A DNA stretch of 16,319 bases from Fimbriimonas sp. GTDB taxonomy: Bacteria > Armatimonadota > Fimbriimonadia > Fimbriimonadales > Fimbriimonadaceae. The position numbers and the translations under genes are program-made. How positions within the stretch are numbered: the stretch's first letter is position 1; each line of letters opens with the position of its first letter. The notes beneath the pieces are model-generated. The model ran no database searches. It worked only from the letters and a program-made list of their open reading frames with translations, and was not told where the DNA came from. The DNA lies in assembly GCA_030447945.1 (NCBI GenBank), contig JAUJNV010000036.1:1-16319 (forward strand), read 5' to 3'. Below are positions 7,273 to 14,956 of this stretch, piece after piece.

Positions 7273-8584
7273 CTAGTGGCTCGCTCGAATGGCGGTAGGG
7301 ATGCCCCGCCTGCCGATCCGGCCCCGGAAGGGTGACAGAAGGGCTGACTTCCGTCGAACACAGCCTCCCCAGGGGACATCATTCCGGAACCCCGTGCTGA
7401 GGGGCCTCCAACCTTCCGTGGAGGCTCTTATCCGAGTGAAGTAGGCGGCGCCCTTCCCAGGCTCGCCTTCCGCCCACACTCTTCCGCCGTGGCGCTCGAT
7501 CGCCCGTTTTACATTGGCCAGCCCGATACCGGTGCCCGCGTACTCTTCCCGGTGGAGCGCTCGAAAGGCTGAAACAGCTTGTTCGCGTAGGCCATATCGA
7601 AGCCGATGCCTTGGTCCCGGACGCAGTACACGGTCGCGCCGTCCTGCCTTCCGCCACCAGGGCGACTCGGGCCGGCTCGCCCGCCTTCCGGTATTTGTGC
7701 GCGTTGTCGAAGAGGCTGTGGAGCGCCATTCCGATGAGCCGAGGGTCGCATTCGATCATGCGCCGAGATCCCATGTCGATCGTGAACTCGCATTCCTCGA
7801 ACTCTTCGCGCATCGCGTGAGCAATGTCTCTCGCCAAAGCCGCGAGATCGACGTTCTCGCTTTTGAGCTCCCGCGTCCCGAGGCGGGCATATTGGAGCAG
7901 GTCTTCGACCAACTCCGCCATTCGGGAAGCCGCCCCCGATAAACGAGATAGGTGCTCCCTGCCGTCGGCGGATAGATGGGGACCCTCCTCTTCCTCCACG
8001 ATGCGAGCTCTCGCGATCATCGCCCGAAGAGGGCTCCGCAGATCGTGCGAAATCGAATAGGTGAACCCCTCCATCTCGGCAACCTGGTTCATCAGGTCCG
8101 CGGTCCTTTCCTGAACTTTTCCTTCGAGCTCTTCCTTCGCGCGCTGCAACGACGCCAGAGCGTCGCGTACTTCGTACTGCCGCCGCCGGTCCCGTAGAGC
8201 CGCCTCTAGCGCGGTGACGACCGTGCCTGGGCGCACCGGGCGCTCCAGCACCGTGGCGTTTCGAAGGGGTTGCATGAGGTCGAGGGTGAGGCGGACCCGC
8301 TCGTCGGCTTGCCCCCGGCTTGTCAGCACGATAAACGGCACTTCTGACCAAGCCATTTGGCCCGCCACGGCCTCACGTAACCCACCGTTCGGGTCCTCGT
8401 GGAGCGCCTCCTCCGTCAGGAGAGCCGCGCCGCAACCCTCCCGGAACAGCGCGATGAACTCCCCAGGATCCGTCAAAGCGAGGGCGGCGATTCCACCCGC
8501 CTTCAAAGTATGAGCCAGGAGCTGACTGTCCCGGCCGATCGGCGCCAGGACCAAGACTCGGTCGTGGACCTCATTGGCTACCAT
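7273..8584 (-). CDS. hybrid sensor histidine kinase with degenerate N-terminal receiver (two frameshifts near the C-terminus)
   Basis: ATG 8584 overlaps the KaiC-like gene's stop by 14 bases. Residues 8-130 resemble a receiver domain, but the usual phospho-acceptor Asp position falls in [11 protein letters not shown] and the conserved Lys is Arg in LERPV, so it is a pseudo-receiver. A coiled-coil (about 139-165) leads to the dimerisation domain with [13 protein letters not shown] (His180), then [11 protein letters not shown], and the ATP-binding N-box [12 protein letters not shown] (Asn294). After residue 314 (about 7642) one base is missing and the protein continues [20 protein letters not shown] then [10 protein letters not shown] second lost base near 7556 restores [40 protein letters not shown] and RI. 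Both shifts keep perfect HATPase motifs, so I think they are sequence errors. Total length would be about 435 residues. It is a cytoplasmic kinase with no membrane segment seen; no partner receiver gene is nearby. Confidence 0.85.
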
Positions 8585-10085
8585 CGATCAGAGGCGCCTC
8601 CAATCCGATGTAGTGGGGCACCCCGGTAAACACCCCCTGAAAGTCTCGCAGCGGCGCGCCCACCACGATGCCCCCGGCAGTGATCGCCAGCTCCCGGACG
8701 CTATGCTCGTGCGTGCCGGTTCTCTTCTTCACCACCGAGATGGCTCTCCGCAGCTCGCCGAAGGCCTCGAAATAGCGCAGGAGCACCAAGGTGTCGGCGA
8801 GGTAGCTGAGGTTGGCCTCGCTCGCGACCTGCGGTCCGATAAGGCCGTGTTGGGCCTGCGTGAGGATCGTGTTGACCGACTTCTGATTGAGAAACGACAG
8901 CAGCTCGTGCAGCTGCACGACAAGGGTTCGCTCGCCGGGCATCGCCTGCATGACGCCGTTCAGGCTATCGATGACGAGGTGCTTCGCGCCTCGTTCGTCT
9001 ACCGCCTTAATGATGATCTGGGAGAGCTCCCCGGGGGAGATTTCGGAGGGATTGACTTGCCGCAACGACAAGAGCCCGTTATCGATATGAGACCGAATGT
9101 CGATCCCGAGGGCGGCGCAGCGCTGCAAGTACGTCCCGACGTTCTCGTCGAACAGCAGGATCTCCGTCCGTTCGCCCAATTCCGCCGCGGCGGCCGCATA
9201 GGCGCTTGCAAGCGTCGACTTTCCCGATCCCGAGGGCCCCATGAAGATCGTGCTGGTTCCGCGTGAGAGGCCCCCGCCGAGCAGGTCGTCCAGGTTGCCG
9301 ACGCCGCTGAGGACGTCGCCGGGGAACGCAGGCTCCCGGTGCTCGGAAGCCACCAAGCGCGGGAACACGACCAACCCTCCGGTCTCGATCCGATAGTCGT
9401 GATACCCTTCCCGGTAGCGCGAGCCGCGAATTTTCGGCACAATGAGACGCCGACGCTCCGCCCCGTGCTCGGCCGCCATTCGCTCTAGCCGGACCACGCC
9501 GTGGGCGATGCTGTGGACGACTCCCTCGTGCACCGACAGAGTGCGATCGTCGAGAAGCAACACGGTGGTTCCGATTGCGGCAAAGTGTTGTTTCAGCCCC
9601 AGCAGCTCCCGGCGAAAGCGCAAAGCGTCCCGGGAGAGCAGTCGCAGTTCCGACAGGGAATCGAGGACGACGCGCCGGGGACGCCAAGTCTCCGCCGCTT
9701 CATAAATGGCCCGAAGCGTATCGCCGAGCTCGACGTCCGCCGACTCGAACACCGTGTACTGTCGGTCGGGCGACTGGCTGACGACGTCGCGCTCGAGCTC
9801 GACGATTTTGAGGCCCGAGTCGTCCCACCCATGGCCGCGGATGACCTCGCGGAGCTCGGACTCGGTCTCGGAGAGAGTGACGTAGAGCCCGGGTTCCCCG
9901 TTCTCCAGCCCCGCAAAGAGAAACTGCAGCGCCAGCGTCGTTTTGCCCGATCCCGGCTCGCCTTCGAGCAGGTAGAGGTGCCCTGTCGGAAAGCCGCCGT
10001 TCAAAACGTCGTCGAACCCTTCGATGCCGCAGCCCGCGCGAGCCAGCCGCCTGAGGGGGTTGGTAATTCCTGCCGTCTCGCCCAT
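8571..10085 (-). CDS. KaiC-like tandem RecA-fold ATPase
   Basis: The 504-residue protein has two KaiC domains. Domain 1 has Walker A GEPGSGKTT (42-50), a SET motif in GLYVTLSETESEL where KaiC has its catalytic Glu pair, and Walker B VVLDS (139-143). Domain 2 has Walker A GPSGSGKST (283-291), FDEN (312-315) at the Glu-pair position, and Walker B HLVIDS (369-374). The end of domain 2 (NLSYLADTLVLLRYFEAFGE then LRRAISVVKKRTGTHEHSVR) aligns with the KaiC autophosphorylation strand. The first acceptor Ser is kept (Ser427) and the adjacent Thr is Tyr428. Proteins of this type occur widely outside cyanobacteria next to histidine kinases. It probably acts as a hexameric ATP-driven signalling module controlling the kinase encoded 14 bases in overlap downstream. 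No KaiA or KaiB gene is in the window. The start at 10085 has only a weak GAGG nearby. Confidence 0.9.
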   Translation of the reverse strand: MGETAGITNPLRRLARAGCGIEGFDDVLNGGFPTGHLYLLEGEPGSGKTTLALQFLFAGLENGEPGLYVTLSETESELREVIRGHGWDDSGLKIVELERDVVSQSPDRQYTVFESADVELGDTLRAIYEAAETWRPRRVVLDSLSELRLLSRDALRFRRELLGLKQHFAAIGTTVLLLDDRTLSVHEGVVHSIAHGVVRLERMAAEHGAERRRLIVPKIRGSRYREGYHDYRIETGGLVVFPRLVASEHREPAFPGDVLSGVGNLDDLLGGGLSRGTSTIFMGPSGSGKSTLASAYAAAAAELGERTEILLFDENVGTYLQRCAALGIDIRSHIDNGLLSLRQVNPSEISPGELSQIIIKAVDERGAKHLVIDSLNGVMQAMPGERTLVVQLHELLSFLNQKSVNTILTQAQHGLIGPQVASEANLSYLADTLVLLRYFEAFGELRRAISVVKKRTGTHEHSVRELAITAGGIVVGAPLRDFQGVFTGVPHYIGLEAPLIDGSQ

Positions 10086-10171
10086 GAGCCTCGATCCCGT
10101 TCTCTGAAAGGTCCTTCAACCGACTGTAGAAGGTTACTCCCTTAAAGTTCTAATGAGTTGAGGAAAAGACG

Positions 10172-10197
10172 AAAAAGGGCGCGTCAAGCCCACGCGC
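10172..10197 (-). terminator. intrinsic terminator-like hairpin, minus strand
   Basis: On the minus strand GCGCGT and ACGCGC (10197-10192 and 10184-10179) pair around a seven-base loop and are followed by CCC and a five-T run (10176-10172), then further T-rich sequence. This is a standard factor-independent stop. No minus-strand gene ends just upstream of it: the IS481 element lies there, so the terminator may belong to a gene displaced by the insertion, or insulate the KaiC-like operon from upstream transcription. Confidence 0.6.
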
Positions 10198-10200
10198 GAA

Positions 10201-10236
10201 ACCGCCCCTCCGGAAGAGCGCTTCCTGAGGGACGGT
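10201..10236. repeat. long imperfect palindrome beside the IS481 left end
   Basis: ACCGCCCCTCCGGAAG and its partner CTTCCTGAGGGACGGT fold into a stem with about 15 of 18 possible pairs over the whole 36 bases. It lies between the terminator hairpin (10172-10197) and the outer IS481 repeat (10253). Function is unknown: it could be a second stop structure or a target preferred by the insertion element. Confidence 0.55.
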
Positions 10237-10252
10237 TTAGACACAGGTGCCC

Positions 10253-10296
10253 GTTCCGACGCATGGGTTACAGATCGTTCCGGACACATAGGTGAC
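10253..10296. repeat. IS481 left terminal region, two tandem motif copies
   Basis: GTTCCGACGCATGGGTTAC (10253-10271) and GTTCCGGACACATAGGTGAC (10277-10296) are tandem copies with a 25-base period, presumably transposase binding sites. The outer copy lacks one G. The inner copy is inverted relative to the motif at 10821-10840. Confidence 0.7.
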
Positions 10297-10334
10297 ACTT
10301 CATCCCCATCTTGAGGTTGGGAGGATGAAGCGGG

Positions 10335-10824
10335 ATGCCTTGGAAGGAGTGTTCGGTGATGGAAGAGCGTATGCGTTTCGTCGTTCGACTGCTCAGGGGA
10401 CGAGGAGACGAGCTTTTTGTGTCGTGAGTTCGAGATCTCCCGGAAGACGGGTTACAAGATCTTCCCCCGGTACAAGGAGTGTGGCCTGCAGGCGCTAACG
10501 GATCGGACGAGGCGCCCGTTCCGCTACGGCAACCAGCTACCGTTCCAGGCGGAGACGGCGATCTAACGAATCTACCGCGGCCTGAGCGAACTTGGCAATC
10601 CCTTCCACGATCGATCTGCCGTCGTCACCTCGTGCGGCAGAGTCTGCCTCCACCGGAAGAAGGTCAACGTCTCCAGCGTCTTCTCAGGACACACCCTTGA
10701 GCTCGAAGAGGTCGAGGAGAAACCCTGGCTCGTCAGCTTCATGAACTACGACCTGGGCTACATCGACAGGGATGAAAAGTCCTTACAACCCCTGGACAAT
10801 CCGTTCGGAGCGATCCAGGCGTAA
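10335..10824 (+). pseudogene. IS481 family transposase with catalytic core deleted
   Basis: ATG 10335 opens MPWKECSVMEERMRFVVRLL, a standard IS481 N-terminus. A frameshift in a T-run near 10412 is followed by CREFEISRKTGYKIFPRYKE then CGLQALTDRTRRPFRYGNQL, the helix-turn-helix and linker. Then comes a stop (TAA near 10564), and immediately afterwards YRGLSELGNPFHDRSAVVTS, CGRVCLHRKKVNVSSVFSGH, WLVSFMNYDLGYIDRDEKSL and QPLDNPFG, the family C-terminus, ending at TAA 10822-10824. The whole DDE catalytic domain, some 200 residues in intact relatives, is missing between these halves. The reading phase is kept at the junction apart from the stop. The protein cannot transpose DNA. Confidence 0.88.
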
Positions 10825-10840
10825 CCTATGCGTCCGGAAC
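10821..10840. repeat. IS481 right terminal motif
   Basis: GTAACCTATGCGTCCGGAAC is the inverted counterpart of the left-end motif at 10277-10296 with two mismatches, and it overlaps the transposase stop codon. A degenerate second copy may follow about 25 bases later (GGCCGGAAT near 10860), which I could not confirm. Confidence 0.65.
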
Positions 10841-11098
10841 AAACGGCCCCCCGTCTGGGCCGGAATGGACATGTCCCCCAGGACTTCTCTGGCTATACCC
10901 TGCGAATGATGGAGCCGAACATCGTCCGCGTGCACGTCATGCTGGGCGACGCCGGTCGGGGGGCCTGGCAGGTGCCACTGAACTCCTTCCTCGCGGGCTA
11001 AAGACCCGCAGGGCAGGCCTCGGTATCCGCTCGCCGTATCAAAGGCGACGTTCAACGAACCGCCAAACTGTGCTCACGACCGAATCCAGGAGATCCAT
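10841..11098. other. unassigned stretch between IS481 and the sugar dehydrogenase gene
   Basis: The plus strand can be read without a stop from the IS end to TAA near 11001, including SGYTLRMMEPNIVRVHVMLG then DAGRGAWQVPLNSFLAG. I do not recognise this sequence and see no start with a ribosome site. It may be the tail of a gene interrupted by the IS. From about 11002 to 11098 there is only the upstream region of the dehydrogenase, with AGGAG at 11088-11092. Confidence 0.3.
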
Positions 11099-12238
11099 GT
11101 GAAATCATCACCTTTCAGTGCCAGGTACAGCCTGGTGGCTTTGTACTTGCCGCTGTTTATCGGAGCAGCGTGTGAGAAAGAGGCTGACAATGCCCCAGCC
11201 GCACCCAGCGCTGCGATGCCGTTTCGTGTCGAGGTAGTGGCGACGAACCTGCGGGTCCCCTGGTCGATCGTGTTTGCGCCCGACGGGCGGATTTTCTTTA
11301 CGGAGCGGCCGGGCCGGGTGCGCGTGATGGAGAAGGGCAGGCTGCGCGAGGAGCCGATGCTGACGCTTCCAGACGTGGAAACTACGCTCAAGCTAGGCAT
11401 GATGGGCATGACGCTGCACCCTCGGTTTAAGAAGAACCACTGGCTGTACCTTGCCTACGCCTACCGAGTAGAGGCCGGTCAGCGGGTGCGCCTGATGAGG
11501 TATCGGGAAAGGAAGGGGAGGCTCACCGACCGCACCGTCATCTTCGAAGACATTCCCGCGGCAAGCAACCACGCGGGCTGCCGGATCAAGTTCGGCCGGG
11601 ACGGCAAGCTCTACGTCACAACGGGCGACGCCAATCGTCCGGAGCTTTCGCAGCGGCTGGATTCTCTGGCCGGGAAGACGCTGCGACTGAACGACAATGG
11701 GACTGTGCCGAAGGACAACCCTTTCGTAGGGCAGCCAGGAGCGCGGCCAGAAATCTGGTCGTACGGCCACCGCAATGCGCAAGGGCTGGACTGGCAGCCC
11801 GCGACGAACGTGATGTTCCAGTCAGAGCACGGTCCCCATGGCGGCGATGAGATCAACGTCGTCGAGCGCGGCAAGAACTACGGATGGCCGGATGCCCACC
11901 ACCAGTTATCGCGTCCGGGCATGGACTCGCCGCTTCTGGAGTACTCCCCGGCCATCGGGCCCGCGAGCGGCATGTTCTACCGAGGCTCCGCCTTCCCCCA
12001 GTTCCGGGGCAACTTCCTCGTGGGCTGCCTGCGCGGCGAGTGCATTCTGCGGGTGCAGCTCGATGGGAGGCGCGTTGTGAGCCAGGAGCGCCTACTTGAG
12101 AAAAGGCACGGAAGGATCCGGGAGGTCGCCGAGGCTCCGGACGGCACCATCTACTTCTCCACTTCCCAGCATGATCCCCCGGAGGGAACGCCGCGGCCGG
12201 ACTACGACCAGATCCTGCGCCTGGTCCCCCGAAGGTAG
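11099..12238 (+). CDS. PQQ-dependent sugar dehydrogenase (aldose sugar dehydrogenase, GSDH family), lipoprotein
   Basis: GTG 11099 lies six bases after AGGAG. The 379-residue product has a lipoprotein signal: a hydrophobic segment (residues 11-22) and the lipobox IGAAC with Cys25, so it should be lipid-anchored outside the inner membrane. The mature part is a six-bladed beta-propeller of the soluble aldose sugar dehydrogenase type (E. coli YliI-like). It shows LRVPWSIVFAPDGRIFFTER, GMMGMTLHPRF, NHAGCRIKFGRDGKLYVTTG with the catalytic-base His158, IWSYGHRNAQGLDWQP, SEHGPHGGDEIN, and GKNYGWP. Such enzymes use pyrroloquinoline quinone and calcium to oxidise the C1 hydroxyl of sugars and pass electrons onward. 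PQQ synthesis genes are not in the window. The downstream aldo/keto reductase gene is broken. The gene is intact and the family call is secure; the substrate is unknown. Confidence 0.92.
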   Translation: MKSSPFSARYSLVALYLPLFIGAACEKEADNAPAAPSAAMPFRVEVVATNLRVPWSIVFAPDGRIFFTERPGRVRVMEKGRLREEPMLTLPDVETTLKLGMMGMTLHPRFKKNHWLYLAYAYRVEAGQRVRLMRYRERKGRLTDRTVIFEDIPAASNHAGCRIKFGRDGKLYVTTGDANRPELSQRLDSLAGKTLRLNDNGTVPKDNPFVGQPGARPEIWSYGHRNAQGLDWQPATNVMFQSEHGPHGGDEINVVERGKNYGWPDAHHQLSRPGMDSPLLEYSPAIGPASGMFYRGSAFPQFRGNFLVGCLRGECILRVQLDGRRVVSQERLLEKRHGRIREVAEAPDGTIYFSTSQHDPPEGTPRPDYDQILRLVPRR

Positions 12239-12305
12239 CACTTGGAGCGAAAGCAGGGTGTACGCATCGTCCGGGGTTCGGCCGGCTGCGTAGAGAAATC
12301 GAATC

Positions 12306-13065
12306 ATGAGGAAGCACTTGATCTTGGGCTTGGGCGGTGCTCGTTTATCGCCCCTCTGGGGAACGTCCGGAAGCTTCGTTCGAGGAGCAATGCCAGATCG
12401 TCTCCGCATGTCTGGATGCGGGAATCCGCTTGTTCGACACCACCTACTACCAGGAGCGCCTGGCGTTGGGAAAAGTCCTGCGGACGGCTGGGGCGTGGGG
12501 AGATGCGTCTTACGGCGTGGCCCTTTTTTAAGCAGGTCGGACAAGAGAAGGACCTGGTACCGCATCGGCCACTCGAACCGCAGCACCTGGAGATTCTGCT
12601 GGGGCACAAGCGGACCACATCGACCTTATGGTGATCCATTGCCACGACGACCAGGAGGATTACAGCGAGGCTTGCGCTCGCCGAGAGAGTGGGCCGCCGT
12701 GGGAAGGTAAACGGGTTGGTTTTCGGTATGGCGGAGACCCGGCATCTGCGGCGATTGCCGGCAGGACATCCGTGACTCAAGTGCTGGCGCCCTACAATGC
12801 CTTCCATCGCGGCGCTGCCGACACGTTCGCGGCGGCCAGGGACATGGGGCTCGGCACCATCGCGATGTCTCCCTTCGTGCGTGGCTGGAGGCTCGGCGAG
12901 GATCCCGGCGGATAAGGACGTGGCGGCAGATATTCTGCTGCGCTGGGTGATCTTTCAGCCCGTTGTCGATCATGTTGTGTAGTTGCGATGCGGCGGGAGG
13001 AATGGGTCAAAGAACGCGAGAGCCTTGGAGCGTAGTCCTCTCCGGAGTATGAACAGGCACTGTGA
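12306..13065 (+). pseudogene. aldo/keto reductase family protein, many frameshifts
   Basis: ATG 12306 opens MRKHLILGLGGARLSPL. Other frames give YRPSGERPEASFEEQCQIVS, ACLDAGIRLFDTTYYQERLA then LGKVLRTAGAW, VGQEKDLVPHRP, and IDLMVIHCHDDQEDYSEA. Then come VTQVLAPYNAFHRGAADTFA, AARDMGLGTIAMSPFVRGWR then LGE, DKDVAADILLRWVIFQPVVD, REEWVKERESL and SPEYEQAL, ending at TGA 13063-13065. The DAGIRxFDTTxxY segment with the catalytic-type Tyr, IDLxxIHxHD, and the late helix with ILLRWVIFQP follow the aldo/keto reductase barrel in order, so nearly all of the family length is present but spread over all three frames by at least six indels. Apart from the indels the coding quality is high, suggesting recent damage or sequence error. 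It lies 67 bases after the sugar dehydrogenase and could have worked on the same kind of substrate. Confidence 0.75.
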
Positions 13066-13203
13066 CGGACTGGCTCACTAAGTTCAGCATCCCGTTTCCC
13101 TTCATATTCGCAGAGCACAGAGGACGGAATGAAGATCCCCTCGATGGTGATCCCACTTCGTGGAGCAAGTGTCCTTTGAGGGCGCCAGCAGCGTTCCCTT
13201 TCG
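13066..13203. other. short stretch without a recognisable gene
   Basis: Between the aldo/keto reductase end and the IS3 relic I see no supported gene. A GTG-started plus-strand frame (13062-13283) is open but low in family signal and runs opposite the IS3 fragment. Confidence 0.35.
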
Positions 13204-13542
13204 TTATCGCGTGGGTGTTCTTTTCTTCGCTCGTACGTGCCTGTGCCTTGACCTGCCCCCGACTAGTTCCCAACCCGAGATGATAGGATCGCCGTTGCCT
13301 CTGTCGTCGCTCGCGCCTTCTCCGAGAAGGTCGCGGGGGTCATACCGCCGAGCCCCAGCCAGGAGCGCCCTCATCTGAGCGAGGTCGCTCTTCGTCATCC
13401 CCTGGTACCGCTCCCGCCAGGCGTAGATCGTCTTGTCGCCGATGCCGTGGGCTCTCGCGACCGAGGCGATCCTCGCGCCCGCCTCGATCTCCTGCAGCAC
13501 CTTCACGGTCTGCTCCTGCACACATCCCTCTCTTCCTGCCAT
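13204..13542 (-). pseudogene. IS3-type transposase OrfA, N-terminal fragment
   Basis: ATG 13542 on the minus strand opens MAGREGCVQEQTVKVLQEIE, then AGARIASVARAHGIGDKTIY and AWRERYQGMTKSDLAQMRAL. This is the helix-turn-helix half of an IS3-family OrfA (HTH_Tnp_1), with residues 22-43 forming the HTH. After about residue 62 the usual leucine-zipper sequence (ENxRLKxLVAxLxLD) is replaced by unrelated sequence, and the open frame then runs on to a stop at 13204. No OrfB integrase gene is present on either side and I found no terminal repeats. So this is a stranded 5' fragment of an insertion element, about 60 codons of it recognisable. Confidence 0.75.
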
Positions 13543-13677
13543 CGTCGCTTACTAGCTGTGGAGCCGAATCCTACGATAGAGGGGTGGAACCTTCAAGGGG
13601 AACCGGCCACATCGCCCTTAGCCCTTTGCGGAATGTCTGCGCCGAGACGAAGGGCGCTGCGCGATACTTAAGGGTGG

Positions 13678-14727
13678 ATGAGTCGGCGAGAGATCGTGCA
13701 CGTCGATATGGATGCCTTCTATGCCTCGGTCGAGCAGCGCGACGACTCCAGTCTGCGCGGCAAGCCCGTCGTGGTGGCTTGGCGAGGCAGCCGATCGGTG
13801 GTGTGCGCGGCGTCGTACGAGGCGAGGAGGTTCGGGGTCCGCTCGGCTATGCCGGCCGTCACCGCCGAGCGCCTCTGCCCGCAGGCGATCTTCGTTCCGC
13901 CGGACTTTACGCGGTACCGGGCGGTGTCCAAGGCTTGCCGCGAAATCTTCCTGCGTCACACCGACCGGATCGAACCGCTCTCGCTCGACGAGGCGTACCT
14001 CGCCGTGCCTGAGACCTCCGGAGGGCGGGAAGTCGCGCAATCCATCCGGGGACAGATTCGGGAGGAGCTCCGCCTGACCGCCTCGGCGGGCGTCGCGCCG
14101 AACAAGTTCCTCAGCAAGATCGCCTCCGACTGGCGCAAGCCCGACGGGCTGACGGAGATCCGGCCCGAGGAGGTCGAAGGGTTCCTGGCCGATCTGCCCG
14201 TGGGAAAGCTGCCGGGAGTGGGCAAGGTCACCGAGGAGCGGCTGGAGCGACTCGGCATCCGGGTGGTCGGCGGGATCAGGAGCCACGGACGCAGCCAAAT
14301 GGAAGCAACCTTCGGGCGCCCGGGGCTTCGGCTGTTCGAGCTCTCGTGCGGAATCGACGACAGCGAGGTGGTCTCCGACCGGCCGACGAAATCCATCTCC
14401 GCCGAAGACACCGTCGCGGGGGACATCGAACTAAGAGAAACGGCCCCGACGCTCGTCCGCCTCGCCGAAAGGGTCTGGACGCTCGCCGCAGCGGAAGGAC
14501 GCCCCGCCCGAACGGTCGTCCTCAAGCTCAAGACGGCGGACTTCAGGATCCTCACGCGGAGCCACACGCCGGGGCTTCCCATCTCGTCTTCGGACGAACT
14601 GGTAGAGATCGCCGTCGGGCTCCTGGACCGCGTCGAGCTCAATCCCCAAACGACCTACCGGCTCGTGGGCGTCGGCCTGAGCAACTTCTTCGACCTCGAT
14701 GACCCACTTCAGCCGACGCTCTTCTAA
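13678..14727 (+). CDS. dinB: DNA polymerase IV (Y-family translesion polymerase)
   Basis: The 349-residue protein begins at ATG 13678 after a weak GGGTGG. Palm and fingers carry IVHVDMDAFYASVEQRDD (metal-binding Asp10, steric-gate Tyr15), RGKPVVVAWRGSRSVVCAAS then YEARRFGVRSAMP, and RIEPLSLDEAYLAV with catalytic Asp104 and Glu105. The TASAGVAPNKFLSKIASDWR then KPDGL block and the LPGVGKVTEERLERLGI helix-hairpin-helix thumb follow, then the little-finger domain. The last five residues, QPTLF, match the beta-clamp binding motif (QxxLF), so it should be recruited to the sliding clamp. Y-family polymerases copy across damaged bases with low fidelity. No LexA box was seen upstream, and the gene stands alone between an IS3 fragment and a tRNA fragment. 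All catalytic residues are present and the gene appears functional. Confidence 0.95.
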   Translation: MSRREIVHVDMDAFYASVEQRDDSSLRGKPVVVAWRGSRSVVCAASYEARRFGVRSAMPAVTAERLCPQAIFVPPDFTRYRAVSKACREIFLRHTDRIEPLSLDEAYLAVPETSGGREVAQSIRGQIREELRLTASAGVAPNKFLSKIASDWRKPDGLTEIRPEEVEGFLADLPVGKLPGVGKVTEERLERLGIRVVGGIRSHGRSQMEATFGRPGLRLFELSCGIDDSEVVSDRPTKSISAEDTVAGDIELRETAPTLVRLAERVWTLAAAEGRPARTVVLKLKTADFRILTRSHTPGLPISSSDELVEIAVGLLDRVELNPQTTYRLVGVGLSNFFDLDDPLQPTLF

Positions 14728-14956
14728 CGAGGAACTTCCTTCTGCGCCCCGAGGGGGAGGGAGATAGGACCTAGAGCCTGTTATGCACTCTGCGTTGCGT
14801 GGGCGTAGAGCAACGGAGTGTCTCGAAAGTTCTGCCTTGGCGACGTCACGGACGCCGAGTGGGAGTTCCTCCCTCCTACCTGACGCTAATGCGAGTGGAG
14901 GCTTTCCGGCGCGTCTACTCGCTGTGGGACCTGCTGAACGGCCGAATCTTAAAACA
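14728..14956. other. non-coding stretch after dinB
   Basis: About 230 bases with no supported gene. It contains an 8-bp inverted pair (GGAGGGAG at 14756-14763 and CTCCCTCC at 14869-14876) too far apart to be a terminator. The sequence from 14775 (GAGCCTGTTATGCACTC) looks a little like an insertion-sequence tip, but I found no partner end. Confidence 0.3.

Larger units (their letters stand above)
10253..10840 (+). mobile_element. IS481 family element, internally deleted copy
   Basis: The element is bounded by inverted copies of a roughly 20-bp motif: GTTCCGGACACATAGGTGAC at 10277-10296 on the left, and its near-complement at 10821-10840 on the right (18 of 20 matching). A second, outer copy lies on the left at 10253-10271, one 25-base period away. 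Between them is a transposase gene whose catalytic core is missing. At about 0.59 kb it is roughly half the usual 1.1-1.3 kb of this family. It cannot supply its own transposase but could in principle be moved by a full-length relative. Exact outer ends and any target duplication could not be fixed by eye. Confidence 0.75.

Noticed and set aside
10237..10302. Cys-rich tiny peptide on the minus strand (TYVSGTICNPCVGTGTCV) followed by hairpins, resembling a modified-peptide precursor
   Set aside because: It is the translation of the two tandem IS481 terminal motifs; there is no proper start and a stop lies just upstream in frame.
13062..13283. Plus-strand open frame with a hydrophobic stretch (FPFVIAWVFFSSLV)
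   Set aside because: No ribosome site, no family pattern, and its 3' part lies opposite the IS3 OrfA open frame.
14756..14876. Inverted pair GGAGGGAG / CTCCCTCC as a terminator or IS end after dinB
   Set aside because: The arms are only 8 bp, over 100 bases apart and of simple composition; chance is likely.
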